Below are positions 33,128 through 44,559 of a stretch of 64,000 nucleotides of DNA, piece by piece (within the stretch, counting starts at the first letter, position 1; each line of letters begins with the position of its first letter). Below the pieces are notes generated by a model. That model saw only the letters and a list, made by a program, of their open reading frames with translations, was not told where the DNA came from and searched no databases. The DNA lies in NCBI GenBank assembly GCA_026214975.1, contig CM047815.1:78645299-78709298 (forward strand). The letters are read 5' to 3'. The position numbers and the translations under genes are program-made. This stretch comes from Gentiana macrophylla (taxonomy: Eukaryota; Streptophyta; Magnoliopsida; Gentianales; Gentianaceae).

Positions 33128-34250
33128 TTATCTTATGAACGCATAAATCTCGGGGCTAATACCTCGAATATCGGCAACTGTCCATCCAAAAGCTTTCTTA
33201 TGCTTTTTCAACATTCTAAGCAGTTGATCTTCTTGTTGCTCAGTTAAAGTTGATGAAATAATAATCGGTAATAGATTATCAGTTTCAAGAAAAGCATATT
33301 TCAGATTTAAAGGTAACGGTTTCAATTCCAGGTTCTTTGGCGGATCTTCTATTGATGATTTAAGAATTGGTCCTTCTAGTTCTAATTCCAAGTACTTATG
33401 CCATGGTGGCTTAAAGGTAAAGCTTTCTGTATCTAAAGAAAGAATTATCTCTTTCATTTCAATGTCTTCCTCATCTTCTTTATAGATAGACAGAGTTAAG
33501 CATTCTTCTAATCTGTCTTCAAAAGTTGGTAATCGATTATCGAGAGCAGAATGAATATCTTCTATAAAAGAACACGATTACGATGATGGATGATTCATAG
33601 CTTTGAAAATATTGAAAGCAACTTCATCTTCATTGACTCTCAAAATTAATTCTCCTTTCGAACATCGATTAAAGTCCTTCCTGTAGCTAGAAATGGACGA
33701 CCTAGAATAAGAGGTCTTTGAATAACCATCTTCCATTTCCATAACTACAAAGTCTCTTTGGAAAATAGAATTTGTCTACTTTAACCAATACGTCCTTAAT
33801 AATTCCTTTAGGGTACTTAATCGATCTATCTCGCCATTTGCAGAGTCATTTCGATCTTAGTAAGCTTTCCTATGCCTAGCTTTTTATAATCCTCATAAGA
33901 CATTAGATTTATACTCGCTCCTAGATCACATAAGACCTTCTTAAAGCAGTAAATCCTCCAATTTCACACGGAATGGTAAAACTACCAGATCTTTCAGTTT
34001 AGGTGGTAACTTATGCCGCAAAAGCATGGAACATTCTTCATTTAGGTATATATTCTCATATTCCTCTAATTTTTCTTGTTTGTGTAATTTCTTTCAGTAA
34101 ATTTTCCATAGGCAGTATATTAATCGAGCTTCAATAATGAGGATATTAACTTGAATATGACGAAAAGTGTCAAGGAAACGAGCATACTTCTTATCGTTTT
34201 TGCCTTTTGATTTGATCTTTAGGAGGGTAAGGTAAAGATTCTAAATCTAT
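33128..34250 (-). pseudogene. Protease and RT-linker relic of C
   Basis: The protease part reads LCDLGASINLMSYEDYKKLG and IGKLTKIEMTLQMA near 33930-33830; DLGAS is the active-site form common in Athila. A linker follows (33457-33128) that ends KKHKKAFGWTVADIRGISPE, the usual block just before RT. Stops lie near 33825 and elsewhere. Confidence 0.75.
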
Positions 34251-36370
34251 GACCTTTGGCTCCTTTGTCAGTTTCTCTCTTTCCTTTTCCTTAAACCTTC
34301 GAGTATTACTCGGTTGCCATGTTTCGAGTTCTTGAATTTTTCTTTTAAATTGTTCCCCTGAATCAATCTCTACTTTAGATTCCTTGATTCTTCCTGTTTT
34401 TCATCCTTGTTTTCATTATCTTCCATTCTAACATGTTCCTTAAATAAAGTCCTTAAATCTTTATCCATGGGATCTTTCGTAATCCTAGGATTTTTACCCA
34501 ATTTTCCCCTTCACTTTCAGGTTCGAACTTTTATTTCTTTTCAAGAAATTTTCTATAATTTCTTCTTCCTCATCATCAGAATTCAAGTTCATCTTTAGTT
34601 TTATCATTCTTACCATCTAAGTCATCTTCTACTTCATTATTCCCAAAGTTTTCAACTCCATTACTTCCATCTGAGCTTCCTACTTCTCGTAACTACAACA
34701 TTTACCTCTCTTGGGTTCCTTTCGGTGTTACTTGGTAATCCTCCTGGGGTCTGCTTGTTATTACGTTCACCTTCCCTACTCAAATGATCTTCCATATTCC
34801 TCAATGAGGCTTCTATCGTTCTCATCCGGTATCATGTCCACTCATAGATGTTTTCATTGAACTCATGTCCTTAGTGGTATGTACCAATAGAAGTCACCAT
34901 CGCTTCTATATTTTTAGCTTGAGTAGATACTACACCCATCATATTTTCCATTAGTTTCTCCCATTTATCAACTCCTTCAAAGAAAGGTGAGTTGAACTTT
35001 GAGTTCTTGGTATACTTTGAGTGGTATGTTGAGGTAGGATCTAGGTAATGATTGTAAATTCGATTAGACGTGTTTTCTTGATAAACTTGATTATTATTCA
35101 TGTTCCTATATGGGCTGGATACGGCGGTTGTCCTTGCTTACTAGGGTTTTCGGACCATCGATAAGTAGGGTGATCTTTTCTAATAGCATTAAACGAGTTT
35201 GAGTAAGCATTGTTTAAATTCCTATGCTGTTGAAGAAAACTCACCTCCTCTCTTGAGTATCCTGTTGGTTCTTCGATCCCTAGTGGCATTTTATCCTGAA
35301 TTGAGTATTCGGTTGGCGTACTATTTTACGAACTTTGGTTTTGCTCGATTGTAGGTCATCAAATTTCCTACTTAAATTTTCTAAATGTGCTAGAACTTCC
35401 GTATTAGGCGTACATTCTTCTCCTGCAAAAGCTACTTTTCCGGTGCTAGAACCGGTTTCCACATTCTGTTATTTTTGGAAATCTTTTCTATAGCATCGTA
35501 AACTAATTGAGCTTCACTCATCATTAAAGAACCACCACATGCATGATCTACATCAAGACGTGAATCTTTTCTTAATTTATGACAAAAAGTTGAATTTGCA
35601 TATCTAAGGAATAACCATGGTCGGGACAAGCTCTTAACAATTTTTAAATATTTCCAGGCATTCCCGAAGCGTTTCTTGAGATCCTTGTCTAAAGTTAGCA
35701 ACCTCGACTTTTAATTCCAAATTCCGTCAGAGTGAAATATTGTTTTAAATTCAGTTTGAATCTCCTCCCAACTTGTAAGTAAATGATGTGGAAGAGACAT
35801 AAACCAATCTCGGGCTCAAATCCTTTTAGAGAAAAGGAAACATAGTCATCCTTGTTAATTCCTTGTGAGCACCTTGACTTTTGGTTTGTATTGCACGGTT
35901 CTTCAAAAGATAGAGATGATGATGCGGATCTTCATCATCTTCTCCTAGAATTGGGCTCTTGCGTCAATTAAACCAAAAGATGAGATTTAATCTCAAATTA
36001 TTCGCTCCTTCATTAGGTAAAAGTATGGGATTATTAGTCCGATTTCTCCTTATGGTTTGGTCACAGATAGGCCTTGGGTTTCTTGGGTTATTACGATTAT
36101 TCTCGGTTCCGATTTTGATTATTTCTATTATTATTATTATTATTTTGATTATTAAGGTTAACAGGTTTTGTCCATGCCCTAGAGCATGTTCCAAATTCTT
36201 GTTCGGTGTTTCATCACCGATTTCAAACCATTCTCGTATTTGTTTGAAGATGATTCGTCAGATTTCCCGATTAGTATGACCACGTTTTCTCTCTACTCTT
36301 AACTGCCTTTCGTAAGTGTTTATGTCAGGCTTATAAGGAGTGAGTGGGGCCTTACCACTTCTGGTCATCA
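34251..36370 (-). pseudogene. Gag relic of C
   Basis: The frame begins near 36368 with MTRSGKAPLTPYKPDINTYE, close behind the primer binding site. It then passes a Asn/Ile-rich stretch (36194-35964), DDEDPHHHLYLLKN near 35930, and the capsid-like blocks to 35432. The C-terminal part (35462-34871) includes NLSRKFDDLQSSK and HKYRWS-type Pro/Asn-rich sequence. Several frameshifts are present. It is the Athila gag by order and content. Confidence 0.7.
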
Positions 36371-36550
36371 ACTAACGAAAATAGAAAATAACACTAAATT
36401 AATAGTAGTAAAAAATGGTAACTTACCTATAAGGTAAGTACCGATTTAAAATAAAAATAGAAATGAGATAAGAAAAGTGTTGACTTATTCTCGAGAATTT
36501 TGAGCTAATACAAGTAGTAACCATAGACACAAAAAAGAAGTTAGCGTCGT

Positions 36551-36568
36551 TCCCCGGCAACGGCGCCA
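36551..36568 (-). other. Primer binding site of C (tRNA-Asp type)
   Basis: Plus-strand CCCCGGCAACGGCGCCA (from 36552) equals the 3' end of plant tRNA-Asp including CCA, so the minus strand is exactly complementary. It lies six bases from the LTR end at 36575. Confidence 0.9.
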
Positions 36569-36574
36569 GAAAGC

Positions 36575-38524
36575 TGACGTGGCCTTTTCTAGTGCTAATA
36601 CCAGTCCTTAACCGACAGTGTATCGGGTCAAACTGTAGTGCTAGTATGGTGAGTCAGAGTATCGTATCCTCAGGGAACTTAGTAATTCTTCTACGTGTGG
36701 TTAAACACCAAAGAGCTGTTATTAACTCGATCTAAATCTCAGTTTTATAACACAGATCACTACTATTTTACTTAACATAAAATAAATGCATAATTTAAAA
36801 TTTATTCTAATATAATAGATATAGATATATAAATATATATAGATATGCATAAGTTGCAAAATATATATATATAGATATAAAGATGCCAAATATATTATTA
36901 GAGAACTAGCCAAAGTTTATATAATTGATTTATACGATCTTTTAAGTGAATGGAATGTGCTCGATCTTTCCTTTTATATTAGGTTCAATTGAGTAAATGA
37001 AACGGTGCACTCCTGAGGTTAACAATTCCTCCTCACACGAGCGTGCATTTAAATTGTCATATGTCCATTGTCATCACCCAAGATCCACAATCATTACGGT
37101 TTTTACGAGCAGTCCCGAGTACGATTCTACCTTTGAATAAAAGGAGTCATTCCGTTCATCAAACGGTCAATTTTATTTAAAGGCTCCGGTAGTCAAGGCC
37201 GGGCGATTCAACTTTCGGTTTAAGTTTCAATTAAAGCTGATGATTTAACATTATTACGATCTCGAGTACAAATTTCAATAAGATTCATCTTTTAGGACAA
37301 ATCGCCCTCGGTAGAAATCGGGTTCCGTTGTCACGTTATTCACTCGCCAATTTTACCTCCGGTTTTTCTATTAACGAGTTCATAACCTAACTCATCGGCG
37401 TCAATTCATAATTAGATTATGAATTCTTTCGAATCAAACTTTATCAATAGAAAAGGATTCAATTAACTCAATTTTAGTCAATTTTACTTAGACAACATTC
37501 CTTTACCGAAAAGATCGAAATAAAACGATTACATAACTTTGGCTAGTTATTAGATTTAGCCTACTAACATTATACGAAAATAAAAACAAACATAACAAAC
37601 ATAAATACTTTAGAAATTTTACCCGATTACAACAATTGAATCAGAAGCTGTATTCTTCCGGATGCTACAACGACTTCAACAACATTGATCTTCTGATAAT
37701 TTCTCGAGCATTATAACGATACTACTTTATTTATGGCATAAGGCCTATATACATACCTACTACTAATAAAAAGAGGTAAAGAAAATATATTTTGTACTCC
37801 CCTATGTGCCTGCAATGCTGCTCTATTTATAGGCAGATTTTCCCAAGCCGGATCGATCCGAGAAAGGGCCGGATCGATCCGGGAATAAAAAATCTTATCC
37901 CCTGGATTTTTCTCTGCAGGGCCACATGCTAGGTAATCATCATGTTTCTTCGGATCGATCCGAGGTAATTCCGGATCGATCCGGATAGATTTTTTTCTAA
38001 ACTTGATCTGAAACTTGATAAAATCATAACTTGAGCTCTGGATCTCCAAATGACATAATTCAAGATGCGTTGGAAAGCTTTTGAGAAGATCTACAACTTC
38101 CATGAAGGAATTTTCTTCAGAAAATGCCTTTTTGATGGGCCATTTGTTCGTCGAAAATATAACTTGATACGGTGTCACGAACCATTGATCCACTTGAACT
38201 TTAAAAACTCGTGGAACTTCCTTAATTCCTTCAAAAGATATGATTTTACTCCAAAAAGTGTCGTCACTCGGGGTCTTGGTTTACCTAAGATCAGTAAATA
38301 AAATACCAAAAATACCACGTGAATCGACACGACACTCCGGTTATTAACCCGGTACAAAATTTATAACTTTTTATCATTTTTACTAGATTTTTATAGTATT
38401 TAGATTTATTCATAATTATTAATATTTTATAAGATTATCGTTATAATTACTTATATTTTATATAAAAAGAGTCGATAATGTATATAAAACATCGTAATTT
38501 TTATCATATAAATGTTATACATCA
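36575..38524 (-). repeat. 5' LTR of element C
   Basis: It starts TGACGTGGCC and ends ATACATCA, 1,950 bp, and pairs with 22757-24681. Differences are few; an extra AT-rich segment of ~35 bases sits at 37569-37603. U3 palindromes lie at about 37855-37991 and TATA at 37823-37832. Confidence 0.9.
37823..37991 (-). promoter_or_regulatory. U3 promoter of C (5' LTR): palindromes and TATA
   Basis: On the minus strand two pairs of GGATCGATCC palindromes (between 37991 and 37855) are followed by CTATAAATAG at 37832-37823. This is the copy that would make the genomic RNA of C. Confidence 0.7.
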
Positions 38525-39019
38525 GGCAACACAGTATCAACAACAGGTACAGAGCAAATAAAACGAATAGCGAGTAGCGAACAGAGCCAGGAGCTCGGCA
38601 AAGCAAAAGACTATGAAACATCAAGACAAGCAAAGTCAAGTCAAGAAAGATGTCAAAATCAAATAAAAATTCAAAATAAAGTTGTTACAAAACAAGGCCA
38701 GGTCGAAAAAGACCAGCCAGAGTTATAAAGGTTATTACAAATCAGAAGTTCGAATATCAGAAGAAGAATTAAAAAGACAACGATCAGAGGTCGGCTTCCG
38801 GGGTCGGCTCAGTAGTGGCAGGGGTCGGATCAGGGGCGGTCGGATTGGCAGTAGGGGCAGACGAGGAAGGAGCATACTTTATAGCCAAAGACTCTCCTCA
38901 CGAAACTCCTCGGCATCGATCATCTGACTTCTCCGAGTCGGGATTATAAAACATAGGCGCCTCGAGGGGACGAAGTCGAATCTGAGACGACGACCTTCAC
39001 CGATCAACGGCGAGTGTAG

Positions 39020-41036
39020 CCGCCATCATCGAGGCGCGCATGATCACCTCCAAGTCGTCTTCAAGGTTTGTTGACTTGCGATACTCCATGATCGCGTCGG
39101 CCTTAGCCTCTTCGACTGGCGCGCTTGAGATCAATTCACCAGAAGCGCATCTCGATCACGACGGGCCTTCCTAGCTTCATCATCCGCAGACTTTATGTCC
39201 TCTCTCAGAGCATCTCATAGTCTTGAGCCGCTTGAGCAGCTCCTACCCCGATCATGCCTTTCCTCCCGCAATCGCCCAGCACTTTTCTCAAGAAGGTGGC
39301 GGCTTTTGTTTCAAAGACCACCAACTTATCCTGCAGCCTTCTCGAGCTCGGCGACCGACTCATGCTTCAGCGCGTTGTATTGCTTTTCCACAGCAGAGAG
39401 GGCAGCGTTTTTGGCAACATTGTCTTGAAGCAGCCTGCCATTCTCCTTCTTGATTTCGTCCACCGATTCCCCTGTCTTGGCGGCCGTCGGGCGCCTCCCG
39501 ACCAATAAGGTATTATCGCGCAAAACGTAAAGAGTGTGTGGGTAAAAGGGACAAGGCATAGGATTCGATGTGGTTAATAGGAAAAGAAGGATCGACTTAC
39601 AAGACGATTTAACTTTCGCAGCACGAAGGACAGGTTCCTGTCGTCCACGCCAGCGTAATCATCGGCAACCCAGTCTGTACCAATCCCTGGACTCGGTGGA
39701 GGTCTCGGCGACCCTCTTCCTCTTCGACTCTCAAGGCGGTCCCTCACCACCTCGGCAACAGATGGTCTTTTCTTTGTTTGCACCGCCGGCTCTTCAACAT
39801 TAACCTCGACATTCGAGGTCGATCGATAGCTCCTCCTCGCCTTTGTCTCAAAGAGCCGAATCGACGATTAACTCGCCGGTGGTCGAGGTACTTCGATCGA
39901 TCCGGTGTGGCGCAGGCGACTCGATTCATGGCGTGGTTTGTCCTAGGTGGAGGGACGGCCCTCTCGAGAAGAGGAAGGCACACCGATCTCGACCATCGGC
40001 AAGTCGGTAGTGGCGACCCTCGAGAGGTGGAGCGACCCACGACCGTCGACTCAGGAATGCGCTGGGGGTTGGTGACCCTGGAGAATTTGCCCACTGCAAT
40101 ACAGAAAAAATACAAGTTAGTTCTGACCAACAAACAACAAGTTATCGACTCAAAGAACAACCAGTGTGTAAAAGCAAGTAAACATCCTACGATTCTCGTG
40201 ATCAGGAACGTTCAGGCCTACGTATGGCATGGGCCCAGCTTCCTCCAAGTGAGCCAGGTGATACAGGAGACTCAGGTCTCGAGTACACACCTCGAAGTTG
40301 TGTCCACTCAAGAGTCGAGCCTCGTGAGGAGCCGGTTCCTTCCCAAGCTTGTCTTGTTTCCCCTCTCTCGACCTCCATTGGCCAATGTAGGGGTTATCTA
40401 GGCCATGACGGAGAAAGAAAAATCGAGGCTTCCACTCCCCGTGAGAAGAAGGCCCCCTCGTAATAAACTCATGGCGATTTGCTCTCCTCTGGAAGGAATA
40501 CCATAACTTGTCGGGTGTGGCAGCAATCTTGTAGTAGTGTCGGAACACGGGCACCGAAAAACATACCTGAGCCACTCGACATGCTATGATGAACCCCATC
40601 AGAGTTCTAACGCCATTCGGGGCGAGTTGGGAGACACTTATCTCATAGTGGTGAAGGATGGCCAGAACGGCTGGGCAGAGTGGAAACCTCAATCCACTCG
40701 CCAGTTGGTTCTCATAAACCGCATGTAATCCTTCCGGGGCTCGTCGGCAAATATATGATTACCGGACGGAAGTCGAGCCTCGAGTGGGGGCTTGATATCG
40801 TATTTTTGACAAAGTTTAATGATTTCCTCAGGAGAAAGTGTACTCAAACACACTTTTGCACCCTTTCCATCCATCCTAGTTACTAGCTTTTTTAGGTCAG
40901 TTGAGGGAGGGGGAAGTGTGAGTTCACCGGAATCTCGTCGGAGAAGATGATCGGAGGCGCAGATCATGGAGTTTGGGATGGAGAAGGCGATCGCTACCTC
41001 TATCGATTCGTGGTAATCGCTACTACTACGTGACAT
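39020..41036 (-). pseudogene. Antisense intron-containing ORF of B
   Basis: An ATG at 41036 opens MSRSSSDYHESIEVAIAFSI on the strand opposite to B's gag-pol. The frame runs with one shift near 40690 into LRFPLCPAVLAILHHYEISV, SQLAPNGVRTLMGFIIACRV and WKPRFFFLRHG. This is the pattern of the 'putative gypsy type transposon' family that forms antisense 3' ORFs in Grande-like Tat elements. A probable 97-bp intron (40094-40190) has GT...AG ends and a pyrimidine tract before TTGCAG; joining restores PDHEN + LGKFSRVTNP. The C-terminal part (39559-39326) reads as a coiled coil (ENGRLLQDNVAKNAALSAVE). Later frames have stops, so the copy is dead. Confidence 0.7.
40094..40190 (-). other. Probable intron in B antisense ORF
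   Basis: On the minus strand the donor is C|GTAGGA and the acceptor TTTTTTCTGTATTGCAG|TG. It is 97 bp long and T-rich, typical of plant introns. It contains an in-frame stop, and its removal keeps the ORF open. Confidence 0.5.
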
Positions 41037-41156
41037 AGATAAATCAAAAGAAAAGATGAACACTGAAAAAAAGAAACAATCTTACTTAGTGTTTTGAATT
41101 TGGAGATTGTGAGAAGAAAATAGCAAGCAGGATTGCAGCAGCGTCTATCCTCTCTC

Positions 41157-41168
41157 CTTTTATATATG
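41157..41168 (-). promoter_or_regulatory. TATA box for the antisense ORF of B
   Basis: On the minus strand ATATATAAAAGG lies about 120 bases before the ATG at 41036, inside the region between B's ORFs and the 3' LTR. It would start transcription against the gag-pol direction. Confidence 0.6.
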
Positions 41169-41419
41169 AAAGCGTAAGATTTACAAATGATTTGAAGAGG
41201 CGTGGGTGTTGGGGTTATAACCCCTGGAAATCGCGACAATCAAGGCGCGTGGCGTGTCTTTTGCGGGATTCGAAGCATTTTGTATGCCAGATATCGTGCC
41301 ACGTGGTAATAAGCGATTGGGGATAACAAGTGGCGGAAAAAGCCCGCCCAAACAAAAACTCAACTCGAAGACGACTCATATGTGCAGACTCGACCTCGGA
41401 CAACGGGAGTCGCCTCTCA

Positions 41420-41433
41420 AGTCTGGGGGCTTA
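41420..41433 (+). other. Polypurine tract region of B
   Basis: AGTCTGGGGGCTTA directly precedes the 3' LTR start TGACGA. It is G-rich with some pyrimidines, a known form in Tat elements. Confidence 0.55.
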
Positions 41434-42004
41434 TGACGATCTGAGGTTTCACTCCTCCACGTGTCATCTATCGGTTGGTCATCACACCGTGAAATAACGC
41501 CAAGATATCCATGTCGATGCCAGGCTCGAGGCCAAGGCCATCATATCAAAGCCAGGCTACGACTATCGACTATCGAGTATCGAAAGCGAAAGGTAGACAT
41601 TCGACCGCACTGCACTAGCAGCAATGGGACGGCCGAGTCCCGAGTCGATCACCACAGTCGATAACGAGGATAGAATCCGCATTAGCTTACTAAGCCCATT
41701 AATAGCGATAGCTTGGGCGAGGGTCAAGGCCCATTTAAGGGTAAAGGTGACAATAACATGTTTCGACTTAACCTTAGGGTTTAGGCAAGTGTTGTCATTA
41801 TAAATACCCCATTCCAGAACTACGTAAGGCTTGATTCCTGGAATTGAACAGGATACGTAGGCAATCCAAGATACAGTCTTGGACTCAGCCGCATACATAA
41901 AATCCACCCCCTCATTCCTCTTTTTGGCATTAGGGTTCTTGCGTGTTCATCACTAGATTAAATTAGGGCTCACATCATTAAGGTGACATAATTTGTCATC
42001 GTCA
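41434..42004 (+). repeat. 3' LTR of element B
   Basis: It begins TGACGATCTGAGG and ends GTCATCGTCA, 571 bp, the partner of 16052-16623. The TATAAATA box is at 41799-41806. Confidence 0.9.
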
Positions 42005-42461
42005 CAGGGCTCTAGCACACCTTGCTGTTGAGTTATAGTGGATGCGATCTTTGCTTGGTGAACTTCACTTGGTAGTTTCCACAACACCCCTTGCCTGGTG
42101 TGACAACACTGAAGCCCAGTCACTGGCCTATAACTTTGTGTTCCCTGCACGTACAAAGAACATCGAAATCGATGTAGACAATGTCAGAGATCAGGTTCTA
42201 AAAGGGAGGTTACAAAGTGAATTTTGTTCCATCTTCTGACCAAGTAGCTACTAAAGCAGTTTCTCATTCCAAATTTGCAGATTTTCAACAGTAACTCAAT
42301 GTGATTCCAATCCCCTTGAGTTTGAGAGGGGTGGGGGGTTGGGGGCGTTAGTATTCAACATTAGATATGTTAGATATGTGTGGCTGTTTTCTATTTGTAC
42401 AGGTGGCTTGTTTGTAGTTGGTACATGTGGCTAATCAGTCAGAATATTGAGCTAGATTTGA
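42005..42461 (+). repeat. Right copy of the repeat flanking B
   Basis: It repeats 15605-16051 (end of copia A RNase H, polypurine tract, LTR start at 42346) and then runs on without a break into 42462. It therefore represents the original, uninterrupted A sequence. A single-base difference gives it a stop in the last RNase H block. Confidence 0.85.
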
Positions 42462-42563
42462 TATACAAGTTGTACACCAACAGATGGAATATTCAGTGAA
42501 ATATTACTGAGTTTGTTTCTTTCTCTTTGAGATTATTTGATAAAATCCAATTTGATGTTTTCA
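42346..42563 (+). repeat. 3' LTR of copia A (approximate end)
   Basis: The LTR begins at CGTTAGTATTCAAC and contains TTTCTTTCTCTTTGAG near 42519, a usual feature near the end of R/U5 in copia LTRs. I place the end at the CA near 42563 as the best guess; the 5' LTR is not in view to confirm it. Confidence 0.4.
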
Positions 42564-42707
42564 CCGATCGAGTACATAGGAGTTTACTTGTAAGAGAACA
42601 AGAGCTTAAGCATTATAATTATTTCTAACCTAAAAATACTCAGATAGATTTAGCTACGGTCATAATTGAAAATTAGGCGAGACTCAAGAGTGGGATTCAA
42701 GGGCTTG

Positions 42708-42888
42708 GCAAGGATCAGTGGCGGATTCAAAAAAATAGTTCAGCGGGGTCCAAAATTGTTTTTAAGAATAAAAAAAATTTAACGGGGTCCATAAATTTTT
42801 TCTATAGGTAAAACTTAACATTTTTTTTTGTTTTAGCGGGATCCGTAAGGCCCGTTTTGGAAAGACTAGATCCGCCTCTGCCAAGGAT
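42708..42888. mobile_element. Short hAT-like MITE (165 bp)
   Basis: The element 42716-42880 starts CAGTGGCGGATT and ends GATCCGCCTCTG, a 12-base inverted pair with two mismatches. The flanks GCAAGGAT (42708-42715) and CCAAGGAT (42881-42888) form an 8-bp duplication with one difference. CAGTGGCGGA-type ends with 8-bp duplications fit hAT. Inside are two copies of GCGGG(A/G)TCC. Confidence 0.75.
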
Positions 42889-44181
42889 GGATATTTTATC
42901 AGATCATCAATGAAGCACGAGGTCTAGGAACTCATTGTAATCGTAAACGTGTAAGTGGTAAATTAATAGTTGATGAATCTCTTGTTTAGTGCTTGTTTAG
43001 TATCTAAAATGTGTCTTTAAGCATGCCATATGAACTTGTTTGTTTGTTTACTTCCATTAAAACACATTCGTTCGTGGCACTGATATTGCACAATGAGCCA
43101 ACATAAACATAGTAAAATAGAATACTAAAATACAAGCTAACTATTTTAAGAAACATTAAGAGAGATGCAACAATAAAAACAATCTTTGTAATTTCGTATA
43201 AGAAAAGGCTGAGATAAAATAAAACGTAAAGAATAAATGCGAACCAAAGCCTTTTTTTTTTCTTTTTTTTTTTTTTTTTTGTGGGAGGAGAATCTCCAGG
43301 TCATGGTCTGTTTCAAGGGACCCCAAACGTATCGTGCACCCTTTTATGCTGATGACTTATAATACTAATAAATAGTATATTTTCCTATCCTTGTTAACTT
43401 GAAATGTTTATTTCGTACAACATAAACACAAAGAACCAACACTACACCATTAGTACGATGGCGAAAATAGTTGCATCACAGCCAAATGAGCCAATTTTAC
43501 AGGAAAATTAGGGATAAGGACACAATCTGGAATATTTTTAAGAATATGACATTTACATATTTTTATAGGGAGGATGACAATCGCATAATTTTTATAATGA
43601 GATGACAAACAAATAATCCAGAAAATCGGTGAATCTCTCAAGTGAATTCAAATCGTTGAATTTTGACAATGAATTTCGATAATGAATCCTAAAATTAGTG
43701 AATTTTTAATAATGAATTTTGAAAATTAGTGAATTCGATAAATGAATTTCGACAATGAATTTCAAACACAAGTGAATTTCGACGATGAATAAATAGTTTT
43801 GTCGCTTTATGCAAAAGTTTCAAAAGATCGTCTTCTACTTAATTGATAAATATTTTTGTTCTTTCATCATCTTTCAATTTTACTTGATATATCATATTAC
43901 TTGTATATCATATTAGAAATGCCTTTGGAAAGTTTTTTCAAAAATCGACTTTAACAAGATCGATTCATAAACGGATTTTTTTTTACTCGATTCAATTTAC
44001 GAATGTTGTTTTAGTGCGGTATATCAATATGTGCATGCCAATTATTTTGAGATCATCCCTTCACCTTTCTTTGGGGAGGATCTTAGAGCATATCACGAAA
44101 CCCGATTCTTTGTTTATGCAAATCTATCTTTATTTCTCTTATTTACCTAAATAATTAGGTATGTCATTCTCTTACTCCATC
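42889..44181. other. Non-coding stretch
   Basis: No gene is supported. It holds a T-run (about 43252-43280) and a degenerate short repeat built on GTGAATTTCGACAATGAATT (about 43632-43795, five to seven poor copies). Confidence 0.5.
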
Positions 44182-44345
44182 TAACGGTGGGAGATACTTG
44201 TATGGTGTTTCCATACATGTGGAGAGACCGTGTGGAGACACCACAACCACACAGTTTCATTCTGTATTTAAACTGTGTGGTTCTGATTTTTTCACCAGTC
44301 ACTTCACACCAAAATTTCTTCTCCACACAAGTATTTCCCCGTCTA
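44182..44345. mobile_element. Candidate fold-back MITE
   Basis: The ends pair imperfectly: CGGTGGGAGATACTTGT at the left with ACAAGTATTTCCCCGTC at the right, bounded by TA on each side. The middle holds a perfect 13-bp inverted repeat, AACCACACAGTTT/AAACTGTGTGGTT (44245-44257, 44270-44282). Superfamily is not clear. Confidence 0.35.
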
Positions 44346-44450
44346 AAATGCCCATGGTTGACTAAATAGTTATATTTTTGTCTAATAATTTTGACGTTAC
44401 TTCTAATAAATTTGACGTGGAAACACGATTAATGTCAAAATTTAAAAACA

Positions 44451-44452
<2 letters not shown>

Positions 44453-44507
<55 letters not shown>
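44453..44507. repeat. (AT)n microsatellite
   Basis: A pure AT dinucleotide run of about 55 bases. Confidence 0.95.
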
Positions 44508-44509
<2 letters not shown>

Positions 44510-44559
44510 GAATAAAAATTGATATTACATAATATGATAAGATTAAAATTAAAGTAAAT

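Larger units (their letters stand above)
22757..38524 (-). mobile_element. Full-length Athila-like gypsy element C
   Basis: The 15.8-kb element has two ~1.93-kb LTRs and a tRNA-Asp-type primer binding site (36551-36568). Gag, protease, RT, RNase H, integrase and two env-like ORFs run on the minus strand, with a polypurine tract beside the 3' LTR. The ORFs after integrase and the Asp primer fit the Athila group. It is inserted in B in antisense orientation. The five flanking bases differ (GGGGG left, GGCAA right), so I see no TSD. All frames contain stops or shifts. Confidence 0.85.
16052..42004 (+). mobile_element. Tat-like Ty3/gypsy element B
   Basis: Two ~571-bp LTRs bracket gag, protease, RT, RNase H and integrase in gypsy order, then a long 3' region with tandem repeats and an antisense ORF. 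The domain order, the archaeal-like second RNase H and the antisense 3' ORF point to the Tat group (Retand/Grande type). Without the nested element C (22757-38524) it would be about 10.2 kb. The frames are broken throughout. The flanking five bases differ (AGATT left, CAGGG right), so there is no ordinary TSD. Confidence 0.85.
3100..42563 (+). mobile_element. Host Ty1/copia element A, split by nested insertions
   Basis: Copia domains occur in the normal order on the plus strand: gag zinc knuckle and protease (3100-3676), gag-pre-integrase and integrase (12638-14130), RT (14404-15260), RNase H (15270-15902), PPT and the start of the 3' LTR (15912-16051). Insertions at 3682-12632, 13143-13710 and 16052-42004 separate these pieces. 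A second copy of the 3' end at 42005-42461 continues into the rest of the LTR. The 5' end is beyond the window because LARD copy 2 interrupts gag. Every domain carries stops or frameshifts, so A is dead. Confidence 0.7.

Noticed and set aside
39778..40401. 207-codon plus-strand ORF in B
   Set aside because: It is the reverse of the antisense ORF, whose minus-strand frames match a known family and have a promoter and intron; the plus frame matches nothing.
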